Origin: Armigeres subalbatus
Taxonomy: Eukaryota > Arthropoda > Insecta > Diptera > Culicidae
Direction: 5' to 3'
DNA length: 64,000 nt
Assembly: GCF_024139115.2 (NCBI RefSeq)
Contig: NC_085141.1
Span: 382,750,654-382,814,653 of the forward strand
The notes beneath the pieces were generated by a model, which was not told the origin of the DNA, made no database searches, and was given only the letters and a program-made list of their open reading frames with translations. Below are positions 45,681 to 57,494 of this stretch, piece after piece. Numbering within the stretch: position 1 is the stretch's first letter; the number at the start of each line of letters is the position of its first letter. A program made the position numbers and the translations under genes.

Positions 45681-45839
45681 GGTTGCTGTGGCTCTTCTTC
45701 GCGAGTGGTTATCTTTGCCTCTTCGCGAGTCATCATTCGGCCACATTCGTTTTTCCAACGACTCGCTGCGAATGGTATTCGAATCGGCGAATGATTAGAC
45801 CATCGAGTGAACAAAAACATCAAAAGGAATGAACTCAAA

Positions 45840-47210
45840 TACCTGCCAATCGATGGTTGTTCGGATCTTCTTTCTGCTGTTTATTCGTGTGCCTCATAGC
45901 GACGGCGATTGTTATTCGCAAAGTCGAAGTAATAATGGACAACAGCATGCTTACGCATATACACACCCGTACGATGGCTATATGCGCCTAAGCTGTTTAA
46001 CGTTCGTTGTGATTTAAATGATGTTTGAATGCTTATGTTAAGTTTCAATAAGCATATGAATAATTATAATGATAAGCATTGAATAATTATTGATTAATTC
46101 AGTTGACTTTAATTGTACTGTAATTGTTTCCCCATTTTACATTTTACAGATTGAATGAAGGTGTAAAATGATTAATTTTTTTACAAGTCAAGCAATTTTC
46201 CAAATCTTAGCTCTCGTCGTATCGGACAAATTGGGTTAAATGTCGCGTGAATTTGGTAGACGTAACATATGGTCGGAATTCTGTCAAACCGCATCAAGCG
46301 GTTATTTTAATGACTTGAGATTTTTAGTTTATAAAACGGAAACCGAATTCTATTAATATCAATACGCACATGCGAACATTTGTTGTAGGATTCCTATTTA
46401 GGGGTTAACGAATATTCGATATGATTTTGATGAATTGAATCTCGTGCATGAAAACTTGAGCGAAAAAATTGCTACTTTTGATGCGTATTAGCAGAATCCC
46501 GGCCATGTATAAGTAGTACAAACAATTTTTGGCGCAACGACCTATGGTCCGCCGATTATTTCCCTGTTTGGTACATTTTCCACTGCGACCAATTGATTGA
46601 CCTACTATGGCAGTCCCCGTTTTAATGTGTGTGCCTTGCAATGTGTCATGTCACTATGAACTTGAGTGATTTCCATAGATGATTGTAGACATTATCCCAG
46701 TAACGTATAACATATTTTATGAAATGTATTATCTAGCTTAGAGAAGTCATCCATACATCTGATGGTTGCATCAATCCTTTATCGAAAAAATGCGTGTTTT
46801 TTTGAAAAGTGCTTCACACGTACAAAATAATTGTTCCGAATCTTCCATGTCCGTTTCACAAAAACGACAGGTATCATATAAAACTTTACATGATGTTTGA
46901 AATAATATTTGTTTGGACAGTGTCCTGTTAATAAACCGCAGAAGTTATTAAATCTTTTTTAGATATGCTTAGATGATGTGATGTTAACATAATGTTAGAT
47001 GAGTAACAGTTAACATAAACTTTTTAGATTATCCTACTGTTATTGTTTTTCTCAGATTTCATCAATCACATTTTTTCTAGTTTTTCAGTTCCATTTCAAG
47101 GGTACATTTTGAGGCCCACAAAATGTATCTCGTAAGGCACGAATAAAAAGAAAGATAAAAGAAGTAAGAAAACAAGTAAATTAACTTGTCATAAGACTAG
47201 TTTATACTAT
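45840..47210. other. AT-rich, nothing recognised
   Basis: No frame above 80 codons and no known repeat end that I can identify. Confidence 0.35.
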
Positions 47211-47215
47211 GCGTG

Positions 47216-47300
47216 ACCGCCGGCCAAAATAGCTTTCGACGTGACGCTGAAAACGCCGCCGCCGCCAACAATTTTCGGACCGGCGCACACCTCTATACAG
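47216..47300. repeat. GC-rich repeat ending in CACACCTCTA
   Basis: Contains CGCCGCCGCCGCC and ends GGCGCACACCTCTA, like the repeat at 23965-24085 in the same orientation. Confidence 0.5.
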
Positions 47301-47611
47301 GGGAACTGTTCCGTTTTCCATCTCACTGAACATATATTCATCTCATCGCAAAACAGAAATACAGCACTAATCTCGTCGCTTTTTTTGCGAACATGCGTGC
47401 TCACTGCTGAAAAAATTCACAAAAATAAAAAAAAATAAAAATCCTTTTCACTGCTTTGTTTTTGATGGGATGGAAACGGGAGCTATGAGATGAAGTGCCG
47501 AACCGTTCACCTATATAAATAATTCTATCCAATGTTATGGAAACTCATATGTGAATATGTACGTTATGTGGAAGATATTGATTTGAAAAATGTATTGGAG
47601 GTAACCACTTT

Positions 47612-47685
47612 CCCTTCGATGGGACTCGAACCCATGACCCTACAGTACGCTAGACTGGTGCTTTAACCAACTAAGCTACGAAGGA
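47612..47685 (-). repeat. tRNA-like sequence, left arm
   Basis: Minus strand. Folds as a cloverleaf: acceptor TCCTTCG/CGAAGGG, D-arm GCTTAGTTGGTTAAAGC, anticodon arm CCAGT-CTAGCGT-ACTGT with one mismatch, T-arm ATGGGTTCGAGTCCCAT. The formal anticodon is AGC, but the D-arm is that of tRNA-Thr and the G3-U70 mark of tRNA-Ala is absent. A- and B-boxes are good. More likely the head of a SINE than a working tRNA. Confidence 0.5.
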
Positions 47686-48434
47686 CCTCCGTCGGCCTTC
47701 GCAACCTAGCGGCTACTGAACGAGCTCGAGATTCCCAAATTGGACGCATAGTCAAATCACTCGCAATCCATTTCTCAAGCCAATACTTCCACATGTGTAT
47801 TGTACACGTCCACATTAGAGGAGCGTGAGTATTTAGAATGTCTGGCGGCTATACACATTCTTCATCAGCAACGGTACTGATCAAGTGAGGTTGTGTAAGC
47901 AGTTGCCAGTCGGTCGTCAAGCTCAGACCCGACCGCATTGCGTAGGCAAGAGCACGCAACTCAGGTTCAGTTCAATCAAAGTTAATTGCCTATTTCCGGG
48001 GATTAAACCACCCGACTTGGACGTTAATTTACAATGTTATGGAAACTCATATGTGAATATGTACGTTATGTGGAAGATATTGATTTGAAAAATGTATTGG
48101 AGGTAACCACTTTCCCTTCGATGGAACTCGAACCCATGACCCTACTGAACTGAACCTGAGTTGCGTGCTCTTGCCTACGCAATGCGGTCGGGTCTGAGCT
48201 TGACGACCGACTGGCAAATGCTTACACAACCTCACTTGATCAGTACCGTTGCTGATGAAGAATGTGTATAGCCGCCAGACATTCTAAATACTCACGCTCC
48301 TCTAATGTGGACGTGTACAATACACATGTGGAAGTATTGGCTTGAGAAATGGATTGCGAGTGATTTGACTATGCGTCCAATTTGGGAATCTCGAGCTCGT
48401 TCAGTAGCCGCTAGGTTGCGAAGGCCGACGGAGG

Positions 48435-48508
48435 TCCTTCGTAGCTTAGTTGGTTAAAGCACCAGTCTAGCGTACTGTAGGGTCATGGGTTCGAGTCCCA
48501 TCGAAGGG
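48435..48508 (+). repeat. tRNA-like sequence, right arm
   Basis: The same 74-75 base cloverleaf as at 47612-47685 in the opposite orientation, with no difference seen by eye. Followed by AAAGTGGTTACC rather than a T run, so no clear pol III terminator. Confidence 0.5.
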
Positions 48509-48661
48509 AAAGTGGTTACCTCCAATACATTTTTCAAATCAATATCTTCCACATAACGTACATATTCACATATGAGTTTCCATAACATTGTAAATTAACG
48601 TCCAAGTCGGGTGGTTTAATCCCCGGAAATAGGCAATTAACTTTGATTGAACCGAATTCTA

Positions 48662-50165
48662 TCCAGCTTTTTACGCAGATCATGCCATAAATTTTGAATC
48701 ACCCCCATTGACATTTCAGGTGTACACTATAATTTTTTTATAATTAGATCATAGTAAGTCATAATATATCTGAGATTTTGTTGTAACTTGACAACGTCTT
48801 CCAAACAACAACAAGCTTTTGTTATCGCCTCTGGAAACTTTATTTTATTGGAACCTAGGATATTGGAACCAAAGATATTATATTTTTTCAAACTCTTATT
48901 CATAATATTCAATTTATTTTAGGTATTTTCCAAGCAACTGATAGCAGAAAGCGGATCTGTTAACTTCTTCCAGCCGAATAACATATAAAGAATCAAATGG
49001 TCAAACATTGTTTACGGAGGGTGTACGTTGTCTTGCCTAATGATAGCGAACGTTATTTAGTAACGCAAACTCATTGGACATCAATTTTACCTGATTTGTG
49101 GAACTTAAAAGATTGAAATATGCAACGTATTGATGAAGCAGCAGTGACACTAGTGAATGCAACATTTCCAATAGGTCTCATTCATTTTTTAAATACAATC
49201 ATATGTAATATCTCTTGCTGTTAAAATATGTATAATTGGGAGAATTCATGTTTCTGACTTATATCTTATTCTACAAAGTATGTAATAGAATATCATAATC
49301 TAAAACAAAAAAAAAAATATACACAGGTACATATAGCAGATAGGTTTCGTTTCGGTTCAGCCTTATACCTTGAGAATCTTGTCCAGGAAATTGGTTATCA
49401 TGCGTTTTTGAAGGACGTGATTCGTAGAATCTGAACAGGGTAAATCAAAAACAGTTTAAAATGCATGGAGATCAAAGTACGGCGAAAATTTTCCCGAGGT
49501 TTTCGGTTATTTCAAATATTTCACAACAAGTTTACAATTACTCCATGGCTATAGTATTTGGGTCTGTGCTGTGATATATTTTTTATATAATTGAGTATAT
49601 TACTGCACTCTGTTCTACATTAAAAACATTCAAAATATCAGATTGAAAATGTTGCAACAAGATACTCAATCACTTTAAGAATTGACTTAGGCGACTAGCG
49701 AAGCTTCATTCTTCGTACAACCCACGTTACAGTACTCAAACGCATTGTGGCAAATCTGCGTATCATATTTAATTTGAATCTTCATAGAATATGACTTTGG
49801 CAGATTAATTTAATTGCAATGTGGTCAAACGATGATGTGATTGCAGAATGAATCTCTGCCTATCATATTTTCATTACTTCGAGTTCGTAAGATAGAAATT
49901 ATTCTTCGTGGTTGTTTTCCCCTATATTGTTAGAAAAGCTGCATAAATCTGAAATATATAAATAATAATTATACAAAATGGAATACTTTATCATGATTTG
50001 GATACGTTTTTACATCTCAGGTTTTTACCATGTGAAAATATTTGACAGATAGCAAAACAATCCCAAAAAATCAAGGCTACTGAGATGCAGGCATAAAAAA
50101 GTTCACACTAGCTGTCATAGTTGAATCACCCCTCATCGGCTTTATGGCAAGCGTAAAAAGCTGGA
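48662..50165. mobile_element. 1.5-kb DNA element, ends TCCAGCTTTTTACGC
   Basis: A 15-bp perfect inverted terminus TCCAGCTTTTTACGC, with further matches (GCCATAAA, then GGGTGATTCAA) over about 65 bp. TA flanks at 48660-48661 and 50166-50167. No open frame of use. The composite at 47531-48654 inserted exactly at its left border. Confidence 0.55.
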
Positions 50166-50234
50166 TATTTAAAAACTAATTTTTCCTCCAAGATCAAAAA
50201 TTTTGTAGACGGTATCTTTGTAAATCTCATGAAT

Positions 50235-50815
50235 AGCAATTCCTCGCTTCTTGACCGAAAATCTTGAAAAAAGAACCCTCTAATGACTTATTCTGGCACA
50301 GAATGTGAAATGTTCCCTTCTACAAGTTCCCCGGAAACAATCCGTAGGTCCAGAAAGTGGACAAAGTCGTCAATAATACATTTTACAATCATACCTCGCT
50401 TCCTGATAGAAAACCATGGAAATAGATCCATCGTATGACTAGTTTTGGCGCTAAATCCAAAAAAAACCCTTCTACAGGTTCCCCTGGAGGTAATCCATAG
50501 GTCCCGGAAGCGGTCAAAGTCGTAGATGGTCAATTTTATATTCATACCTCGCTTCCCGATCGAAAACCATGAGGAACGAGTCGTCAAATGACTAGCTTTA
50601 GTGCTAAGCCTGAAATGTCCCCTTCTACAAATTTCCCGGGGACAATCTGTAGGTCCCGGAAGCGGTCAAAATGGTCAGTGGTCCATTTTATATTCATAAC
50701 TCGCTTCCTGATAGAAAACAATGAAAAACGAACCAACGCATGGCCAGTTTTGGGGTTAAAACTGAAATGTTCCCTCTACAGGTTCCCCGGGGGCACCCCA
50801 GAAACTTCATCATCC
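50235..50815. repeat. Tandem array, four units of about 152 bp
   Basis: Units start near 50242, 50394, 50547 and 50699 (spacing 152, 153, 152) at the motif CCTCGCTTCCTGAT. Other landmarks are AAATGTTCCCTTCTACAGG and TAGGTCCCGGAAGCGGTCAA. Adjacent units are perhaps 75-85% alike. On the minus strand one frame (50587-50288) stays open over two units and gives repeated FSIxKRGMxxK and DFDRFRDL-like text. Confidence 0.75.
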
Positions 50816-51299
50816 GTTTGGTTGTTTTTTCATTCTTGACGTATCAGAAGACTTCTGCAATGTAATCATGATGGAAGATCGGTGAAAAAGCTTGATTCAA
50901 ATGATTTTGTGGCCTTGTCCCCATCAGCACTGATTCTAAACAAATGGCCATATCTCACTTGATTCTAGTCCAATTTCGAATTTCAACATATGATTCCAAT
51001 CAGAAACAGTCCTATTTTATTTGTGGTTACTAATATTTTTCTGTTTTTAACCACAACTTATCCTAATATCCACCATAAATTTAAGGTTCTGAACCTACCT
51101 TAGAAAAAACCCAGAAAATCTCCGGAATCCGATGGCGATGATCAATTCCATGAACATATGGTGAAACTACATTAAATTTCTAGATCAAACATCCCTGAAT
51201 TATCAAAAATCGGATAATAATTGACATAGTTACAACACATCTAATTATGCCTAAAATTTGCCTATCCCAGTTATTTGGTCATCCCCTGTACTAATGCTG

Positions 51300-51930
51300 C
51301 CAATAATTGAATTCCAAATTTCAAATAATTTCTCATACACTATAGTGCCGTATGCGGTTGAATTCCTAATTGAATTAAATCCATCTTATATTTGCTTTTA
51401 CCACCAAAACAATTTTGTAGAAGACGGCAGCATTCTAAATCTCACAGTGTGCGTGATATATTACCTAAAAAGTAATTCATCATACACTAGTGCCACCCAA
51501 CGGGTGAGTTCCTAAATAAACTTGTTTCATGTTGACTTTACCAACTGAACCACTTTGTTGAAGATGGCAACTCTCTTATGATCACAAATTGCGCAATAGC
51601 CAACCCTACAAGTGATTCCTTATACTTTAGCGCAGCGCAGCTGATAAATTCCACAACTGCTTTATTATTGAGTATTACAACTCGAACAACTTTGAATTAA
51701 GACGCTTACTTTCTAAATCTCACAGATTTCGAGATATCTCACCTAAAAAATTATTGCGCATATACTAACGCCTTCAAGTGGATGAATACCAAACTAAACT
51801 TAATTCTATCATGAAGGTTCTTACCTTCAGAAAAACTTCGTTGGACATGCCAGTTTTCTAAATCTTATAAATTTAGAGGTATCTGATCATGGTGGTAAAA
51901 AATTTCAACTATCACTCCGTATCATCGGAT
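51300..51930. repeat. Diverged tandem repeat, about 140-150 bp period
   Basis: Weak periodicity marked by CATACACTATAGTGCC (51333), CATACACTAGTGCCAC (51483), CTTATACTTTAGCGC (51618) and CATATACTAACGCC (51757). A TTTGTAGAAGACGGCA-like and a TCTAAATCTCACAG motif sit in each period. Older than the array at 50.2 kb. Confidence 0.5.
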
Positions 51931-52294
51931 TCCCGGAGGCTGCAATAGTAAATTGTCTCGCGGTCACCAAATTATGGCCAAAAAAGACTGAACATCATTT
52001 TGTTGGCTGCAAGGTAAGTGATTTGAGGAACACACGTTGGACTTAGATGTAGAATGGCAGCTCAAAATCCACATGTACCTATGTATTGTAAAAATTTCAA
52101 CACAGCGCGTACTCGAGTGTTAATAGCCGTGGAAATGCTGAATCAATACTAACTTAATAAGCAGGCTAAGTTACAGTTAGATTGTAGAGCCATTGAAGAA
52201 AAAGAAGAAGGCTTGTTAGAATTTCGACACAATTTTACCTATCTGAACTGAGCCTATTTGCCTGTCTACAATTTGTATATTTAGTAAACGCGAT

Positions 52295-52502
52295 TGATTT
52301 GCGGTTTGGGCGTAACTTGTTTTGTAATCAACCATTGTTTTACGGATTTCGTTGAATGCAAGGGTTTTTATCCAAAACTAATTCCCTTACCTTACATAGT
52401 AAAGCTTATTCAGTTAGACACATACCGTAGTTTTGATTAGGAAATGATTGCTATAACAGGAATTTGCCAAACAAAATAAGTTACGCCCAAATCGCAAATC
52501 GG
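52295..52502. mobile_element. MITE with GGGCGTAACTTGTTTTG inverted ends
   Basis: Inverted arms of about 35 bp: GATTTGCGGTTTGGGCGTAA on the left and GATTTGCGATTTGGGCGTAA on the right (inward). The middle is short and AT-rich. Flanking duplication unclear. Confidence 0.5.
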
Positions 52503-52509
52503 TCCCAAC

Positions 52510-53590
52510 TTGTTTTATTATAGAAAAATCACTAAAATTAAGTATTAAAAATATCTGTCTAGCGTTTTATTCAGCATGCATTCTATACAGCTATGAATTT
52601 CATAGCTAGACAATCTATCAACGTTGAAGCTTACATGCAGCTTGTCGTTGGTTGTACTGAACAATAATTTTATCGAGAGCATTCCTAGTTTTATGAACGT
52701 GTATTTATCGAAAAATTTGCGCTTTACTATTTAGCATTTTATTAAGGTAATTCCACATGTCTACATTGCCACATCTTACTCATTTCACATGTGGCGCTTA
52801 TATTCAAACACATTTCATTAATTGCAATTAAGACGGTGTAACGTAACGTGCCGCGCAAATCCTAAAATCCATGTAAGCATTCTTGATCACAAAATCCGCA
52901 TTAAACGCGACCCCGAATAATGTCATTTGTTACGCCATGACATGTGGACGAGTTTCTGAAAAATCGCACCAAGCGCCAACGAAAAATTACCCATTTTTCT
53001 GCCCAAGCTTCCGTTTAGCAGGTTTAATTAAATGCAATTTGTATCGAATATCCCTCAACTCCGTAACTGAGGATATTCTGCAAACAAATATACGCATGGA
53101 TTAATATGAAATGATTTTCTTTTTTCCTGCCAAAATCCCGACCATGTTACGTCATATAAATGTTTCATAAAAACGCTAAGTCTTAATAATCGATTACATT
53201 CTGAAACCTACCTTTTACATACATATTGCAACTCTATCCGACAATACTAGCGTGAAATAAGCAAAATGTAAACATGAATTGTTATGCTAGAAAATGTCTC
53301 AGTCTCGGATAGTCTTTGCCACCTATGCGATGCTTCCAATCGATGCGAGTAGAATTATGATTCTTCGCGAAGAGCAAGCCGCACGTCAAACAGCATACGC
53401 ATCTTCGGGCGAACCAAAGTCAGTAGACAGTCGCAAAGGAAAACGAAAAAATGAAGAATGAACCACACCAACGTTCATTTTCTGCATTCATTCGCCTGCT
53501 GAGGAATAGAACGCAAGAAAGGCAAAATGAATTCTTCACTGGTCGCTGCTACTCGACCGAGTGGAATTCGTTTTACTTTTGCGATTTTTT
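52510..53590. other. No gene recognised
   Basis: AT-rich sequence. Frames at 52883-53104 and 53451-53648 (73 and 65 codons) resemble nothing I know. Confidence 0.3.
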
Positions 53591-53618
53591 CGCTCTTCAA
53601 CAACACTGGTTTGGACAG

Positions 53619-54673
53619 GGGCAGCAGGGACTATGTCCAAGGGCATGACGACCCCTCCCCATGGCCACTGCGAGTTAGGGGGCCTGTCTAGGATGTGGTG
53701 GGGTTTGACAGTGGGCTCTGTTGAACCTCTGCAAAAAGCTGCATGTGTCTATAGGCAGGCCCTATCAAACCCAGTCAACACATGGAAGTGTATGGTGTCG
53801 TGTAGGCTTTTGGAGTGGAGGCGATATAGGTGCTTCTCCATACAACATGTATGCATATCGTCTATCTATATCGTCTCCAATTTAGCATCTTGTATTGCAC
53901 CATGTACGACTTTATATTGACTGAAAAGCGACCGTGTGCCGCTCAAAGCGCACAAGCCCATCAGGATTAATACCAGTGAGATCCTGATTACGGTATACTG
54001 GTCACGGCAAGCGACAGACACACGCGCGAAAGTAATGCAAAATAAACGACATGTAAAATAAACGTAAATTAACAAAATATGTCTGGCTGAACATTCTTAT
54101 TTAACGTCAAATAGAGATAACATAATTAGCTTTCCGATTACTTGAACAGCCGTGATTATTACTTTATTTTCAATTTAAATCCCGTTTCTTTTTTACTTTT
54201 CTTGCGTTGAAGAAATGATGCCGCGGGCGCCTCATCCGAAATTCAAATGAACAATCGCTCATTTTGAGCGATTGATTGTTTATTCTCGCGAAGGATAAAC
54301 AATTGAACAAATCAAGAAAATGCTAATACTGTAGTATAGAAGTTGCATAGTCACATCACTTTCCATGGTGAATCCCGATCTATGTTACTGATTACCCCAC
54401 CCAACTAACACAACTTCCTTCCCGTGGTAATTGTGGAGATGCAGAGGCATTCTCGGTCTCTAGTAACAACAATAACCACACACTAACAATCCTTCTTTTT
54501 CCCAACTGACTGTAAGGACTTGGCCGGCGCCGTTATTGATCAATATTTGCGAGCTGCTGAAACGTGCACTTTGAGAATAAGATTCACTTGGATCGAAGTG
54601 CAATTTGCACCAGTTCTGATCAATCACGGAGTAGCAACCATTGATATGTACAGTCAGTCTAAGCTAAGCTAAG
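53619..54673 (+). mobile_element. 5'-truncated LINE/retroposon with 24-bp target duplication
   Basis: Flanked by a 24-bp exact direct repeat starting CTTCAACAAC and ending TTTGGACAG (53595-53618 and 54674-54697). The insert ends in the tandem tail TAAGCTAAGCTAAG directly before the second copy, as in LINEs that end in short tandem repeats. The 5' part holds GGCCTGTCTAGGATGTGGTG and AAAAAGCTGCATGTGTCTAT, a GC-richer sequence I recall from culicine LINE 3' regions. No open frame remains. Confidence 0.6.
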
Positions 54674-54697
54674 CTTCAACAACACTGGTTTGGACAG

Positions 54698-55400
54698 TCT
54701 ATTTGGAAGTTCAGCGCTCACCGGCTGACGAACGAAAACGTCCTACGACTAATTGATTTCGTCGCCTCCAAGAATATGGCCATTCGCAGCACCTACTACC
54801 AACACAGCTTTCCGTATCGGAACAACCTGGAGATCACCACTGCAGACAGAATCACAAATCGACCACGTTCTGATTGATGGACGGCACTTCTCCGACATTA
54901 TCGACGTCAGGACATATCGTGGTGCTAACATCGTCTCTGACCACTATCTGGTGATGGTTAAACTGAGCTCAAAACTATCCGTCATCAACAATGTTCGGTA
55001 CCGACGACCGCCGCGGTACGACCTAGAGCGACTGAAGCAACCTGATGTCGGCTCGGCATAAGCGCAGCATCTCGAGGCAGCGTTGCCGGAAGAGGGTGAG
55101 CTCGATGGGGCCCCTCTTCAGGACTGCTGGAATACAGTTAAAGCAGCCATTAACGACGCAGCGGAGAACAACGTCGGCTGTGTGGGACAGATTCTGGAGG
55201 AGAAGGACGCAGCGTGGGCGGTCGCGCTGCAGCAAGGGACCCGGTAGAACGTGAAACGTAATAGGCGGAAGCGAAACATGCAGTCCCGCCTTTTAAAGGA
55301 GAAGAAACGCCACCTGGAAGAATGAAATTCGGATTCGGCTGAATGGACGTCAACAAAACTAACTTGAAGTTGAAGTAGCTGAATGGACGCTAAAAATGAG
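54698..55400 (+). pseudogene. RTE endonuclease C-terminal fragment
   Basis: Three frames together read LTDENVLRLIDFVASKNMAI, then STYYQHSFPYR, SQIDHVLIDGRHFSDIIDVR (with the conserved D-H), TYRGANIVSDHYLVMVKLS (SDH motif) and RYRRPPRYDLERLKQPDV. This is the second half of the RTE APE-type endonuclease and the linker before the RT. Frameshift near 54835 and stops after 55060. Its 5' edge was duplicated by the insertion at 53619-54673. Confidence 0.78.
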
Positions 55401-55534
55401 CTCGAAAGCGATTGCAATGTGTAAAGAGCTCTCATTAGACAAAACTAGTACTGTCTAATGATGTCCGACCAAACTCCGAGTCTAAGTCAAGTGAAATAAG
55501 CCAAAATATTAAATAATTTTTCGTAGACGCATTA

Positions 55535-57494
55535 GGGGCTGTCCATAAACCACGTAGACTCTGGAGGGGGAGGGAGGGGTTTCGGAAAAGTCTACGTTAG
55601 TCTACGAGGGGGTACGGGGGGATAAACTAAAAGTCTACGTAGACTTTTTTATTTTATTTTTATTTTTTTGAAAACAATTCATACAGCAGCTTTGTGCAAA
55701 GTTCACTTGTTTGATTTTTTTTTAGATTTTTCCGTTTTTTTTTGCCGTTTTACCGAAATAATCTCTCGAATTTCTCCAGAAAAATCTTATGGATTTCACT
55801 GAAGTAATAGTCTGAACTACAGTTTAAAAATATCATGATTTCAACAGCAAATTCTTCTGTGTTGAAAATTCTATAGAAATTTTCGAAAAATGTTCAAAAT
55901 TTCCACTTGGATTATATTACAGATTCTACTAAAATATCTTTTGATTTTCGACAGGAACTTCTTTAGAAACTACAAATAATTCTTTAGAATTTCCACGGAA
56001 AATTATGTCGCACTTCAACGGAAAATTCTTTAGAATTTACAAAGGAAGCATTTTGGCATATCCAACAAAAAGTCTTTGGAATTTTCAAAAGACATTCTTT
56101 GGAACTTGTAAGGGAAATTCTCCGAAATTTCCTCGAGAAACCCTTCAGAATTTCCACTAAAGATTTTCTGGAAAGTCCCTGTGATTTTTTTCTTAATTTC
56201 GGAAATTCTCGGAATTCTCATGAGGAATTACGTATAAAAACGGACATACATATAAACGAAATTCTTCGAAATGTCCATGGGAAATTCTTAGAAATTTTCT
56301 CAGCAATTTCTTCGGCAGTTCTAATGCAGATTCTTTGGAAATATCGATAGAAAATCTTCAACATTTTTCAAAGAAATTGTTGAAAACTTTCACGAGAAAT
56401 TATTTGAATTTCCTACCAAAAACTATTAAAGTTTCCACAAAAAATATTGCAATTCTTAAAAGAAAGCATTTGTAATTTTCATGAAAATTTATTCGAAATT
56501 TTTACGATAAATTCAAAAAAAAAAAATTCAACTGAAAATTCCCCACCGAAAATTATTCGGAAAACTCTTTGGAATGTTTGGATTTTTTTTTTCAAATTTC
56601 CTTAGGATATCGTTCCTATTTTGCAAGAGAAATTTTAAAATATCGTACCGTTTTGGCTCATATCCCGAACACTCGCTTTTAAATAGCCATTTTGGCGTTA
56701 TTTATGTAATTTTCTCCATAGATGCTTGAATTATTTTGCAATATTGATCTTCAATATGGAAAACTAATGAAAACTTAAGTTTCAGGGCGCTAAAACGCCA
56801 GTGTTCGGGATATGAGCCATGTTCGGAATTTGAGCCAAAACGGTAGGTAACTATTCTGAAATTCCACGGGAAATAATTTTAAGTTTTCACGGAAAATTAC
56901 TCGGCACTTTAACAGGAAAACTTTTGGAATTTAAAAAAAATCTCAACGGATCAACGGATGATTATTTGAAGGGATATTGCATGGGATTTTGAAGAAAAAC
57001 TTACTGGAATGTAGGCTTGACATTCTCGCAATTTCAACTCGAAATTTTTCGAAATTCTGAAAATTCTTCGGTTTTCTACAAATTTGAACCGGCACGAAGA
57101 ATTATAGGTTATCAAATTCAACAATTCAACAAATTAATTGGCTTCGAGATTCAGTTTCAAGAGCTATGGACAGATGATTAAAGTTGATTTCGTTTTGGAT
57201 TGATATTTGTTTTGTTGTATTTTATTCAGTTTGATTTCGTTATGTTTGAAATTTGAATTTTACTGTAATGTTCATAATGGATATGGAAATGGATTTGAAT
57301 AGCTGAATTTCTGGAAACGTGGTTGATTTCCATATTTTTCCAATCACATATGATGTTTTGTAAAATTTGAAAAAGTCTACGTAGACTTCAAGGGGGTGGG
57401 GGAGGGGTTTTGGTAAAGTCTACGAAAGTCTACAAGGGGGGAGGGGGGGTTTAAAAATGTGAAATATCGGTCTACGTGGTTTGTGGACAGCCCC
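55535..57494. mobile_element. 1.96-kb DNA element, PIF/Harbinger-like ends
   Basis: Termini GGGGCTGTCCATAAACCACG (left) and GGGGCTGTCCACAAACCACG (right, inward), with TTA target duplications at 55532-55534 and 57495-57497. Next to both ends lie GTCTACGTAGACTTTT motifs and G-rich runs in inverted order. The interior (about 55770-57070) is a degenerate AATTCTTTGGAATTT array with no transposase. A 3-bp TTA duplication is the PIF/Harbinger signature. Confidence 0.7.

Larger units (their letters stand above)
47531..48654. mobile_element. Inverted composite with tRNA-like modules
   Basis: Flanked by the 10-bp direct repeat AATTCTATCC (47521-47530 and 48655-48664). It holds three copies of one repeat unit X. 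The left copy (47531 to about 47970) lacks the first 64 bp of X. The middle copy (about 47972-48145) has the start of X but stops after the CCCATGACCCTAC motif. The right copy (about 48654-48150) is complete and inverted. Left and right copies form arms of about 440 bp at very high identity, each with a tRNA-like sequence. A short X end also lies at 57668-57731. This suggests a tRNA-related retroposon that formed an inverted dimer. Confidence 0.6.

Noticed and set aside
47612..48508. Two functional tRNA-Ala(AGC) genes
   Set aside because: Cloverleaf fits, but the tRNA-Thr-like D-arm, a mismatch in the anticodon stem, no G3-U70, no T-run terminator and location in a mobile repeat argue against it.
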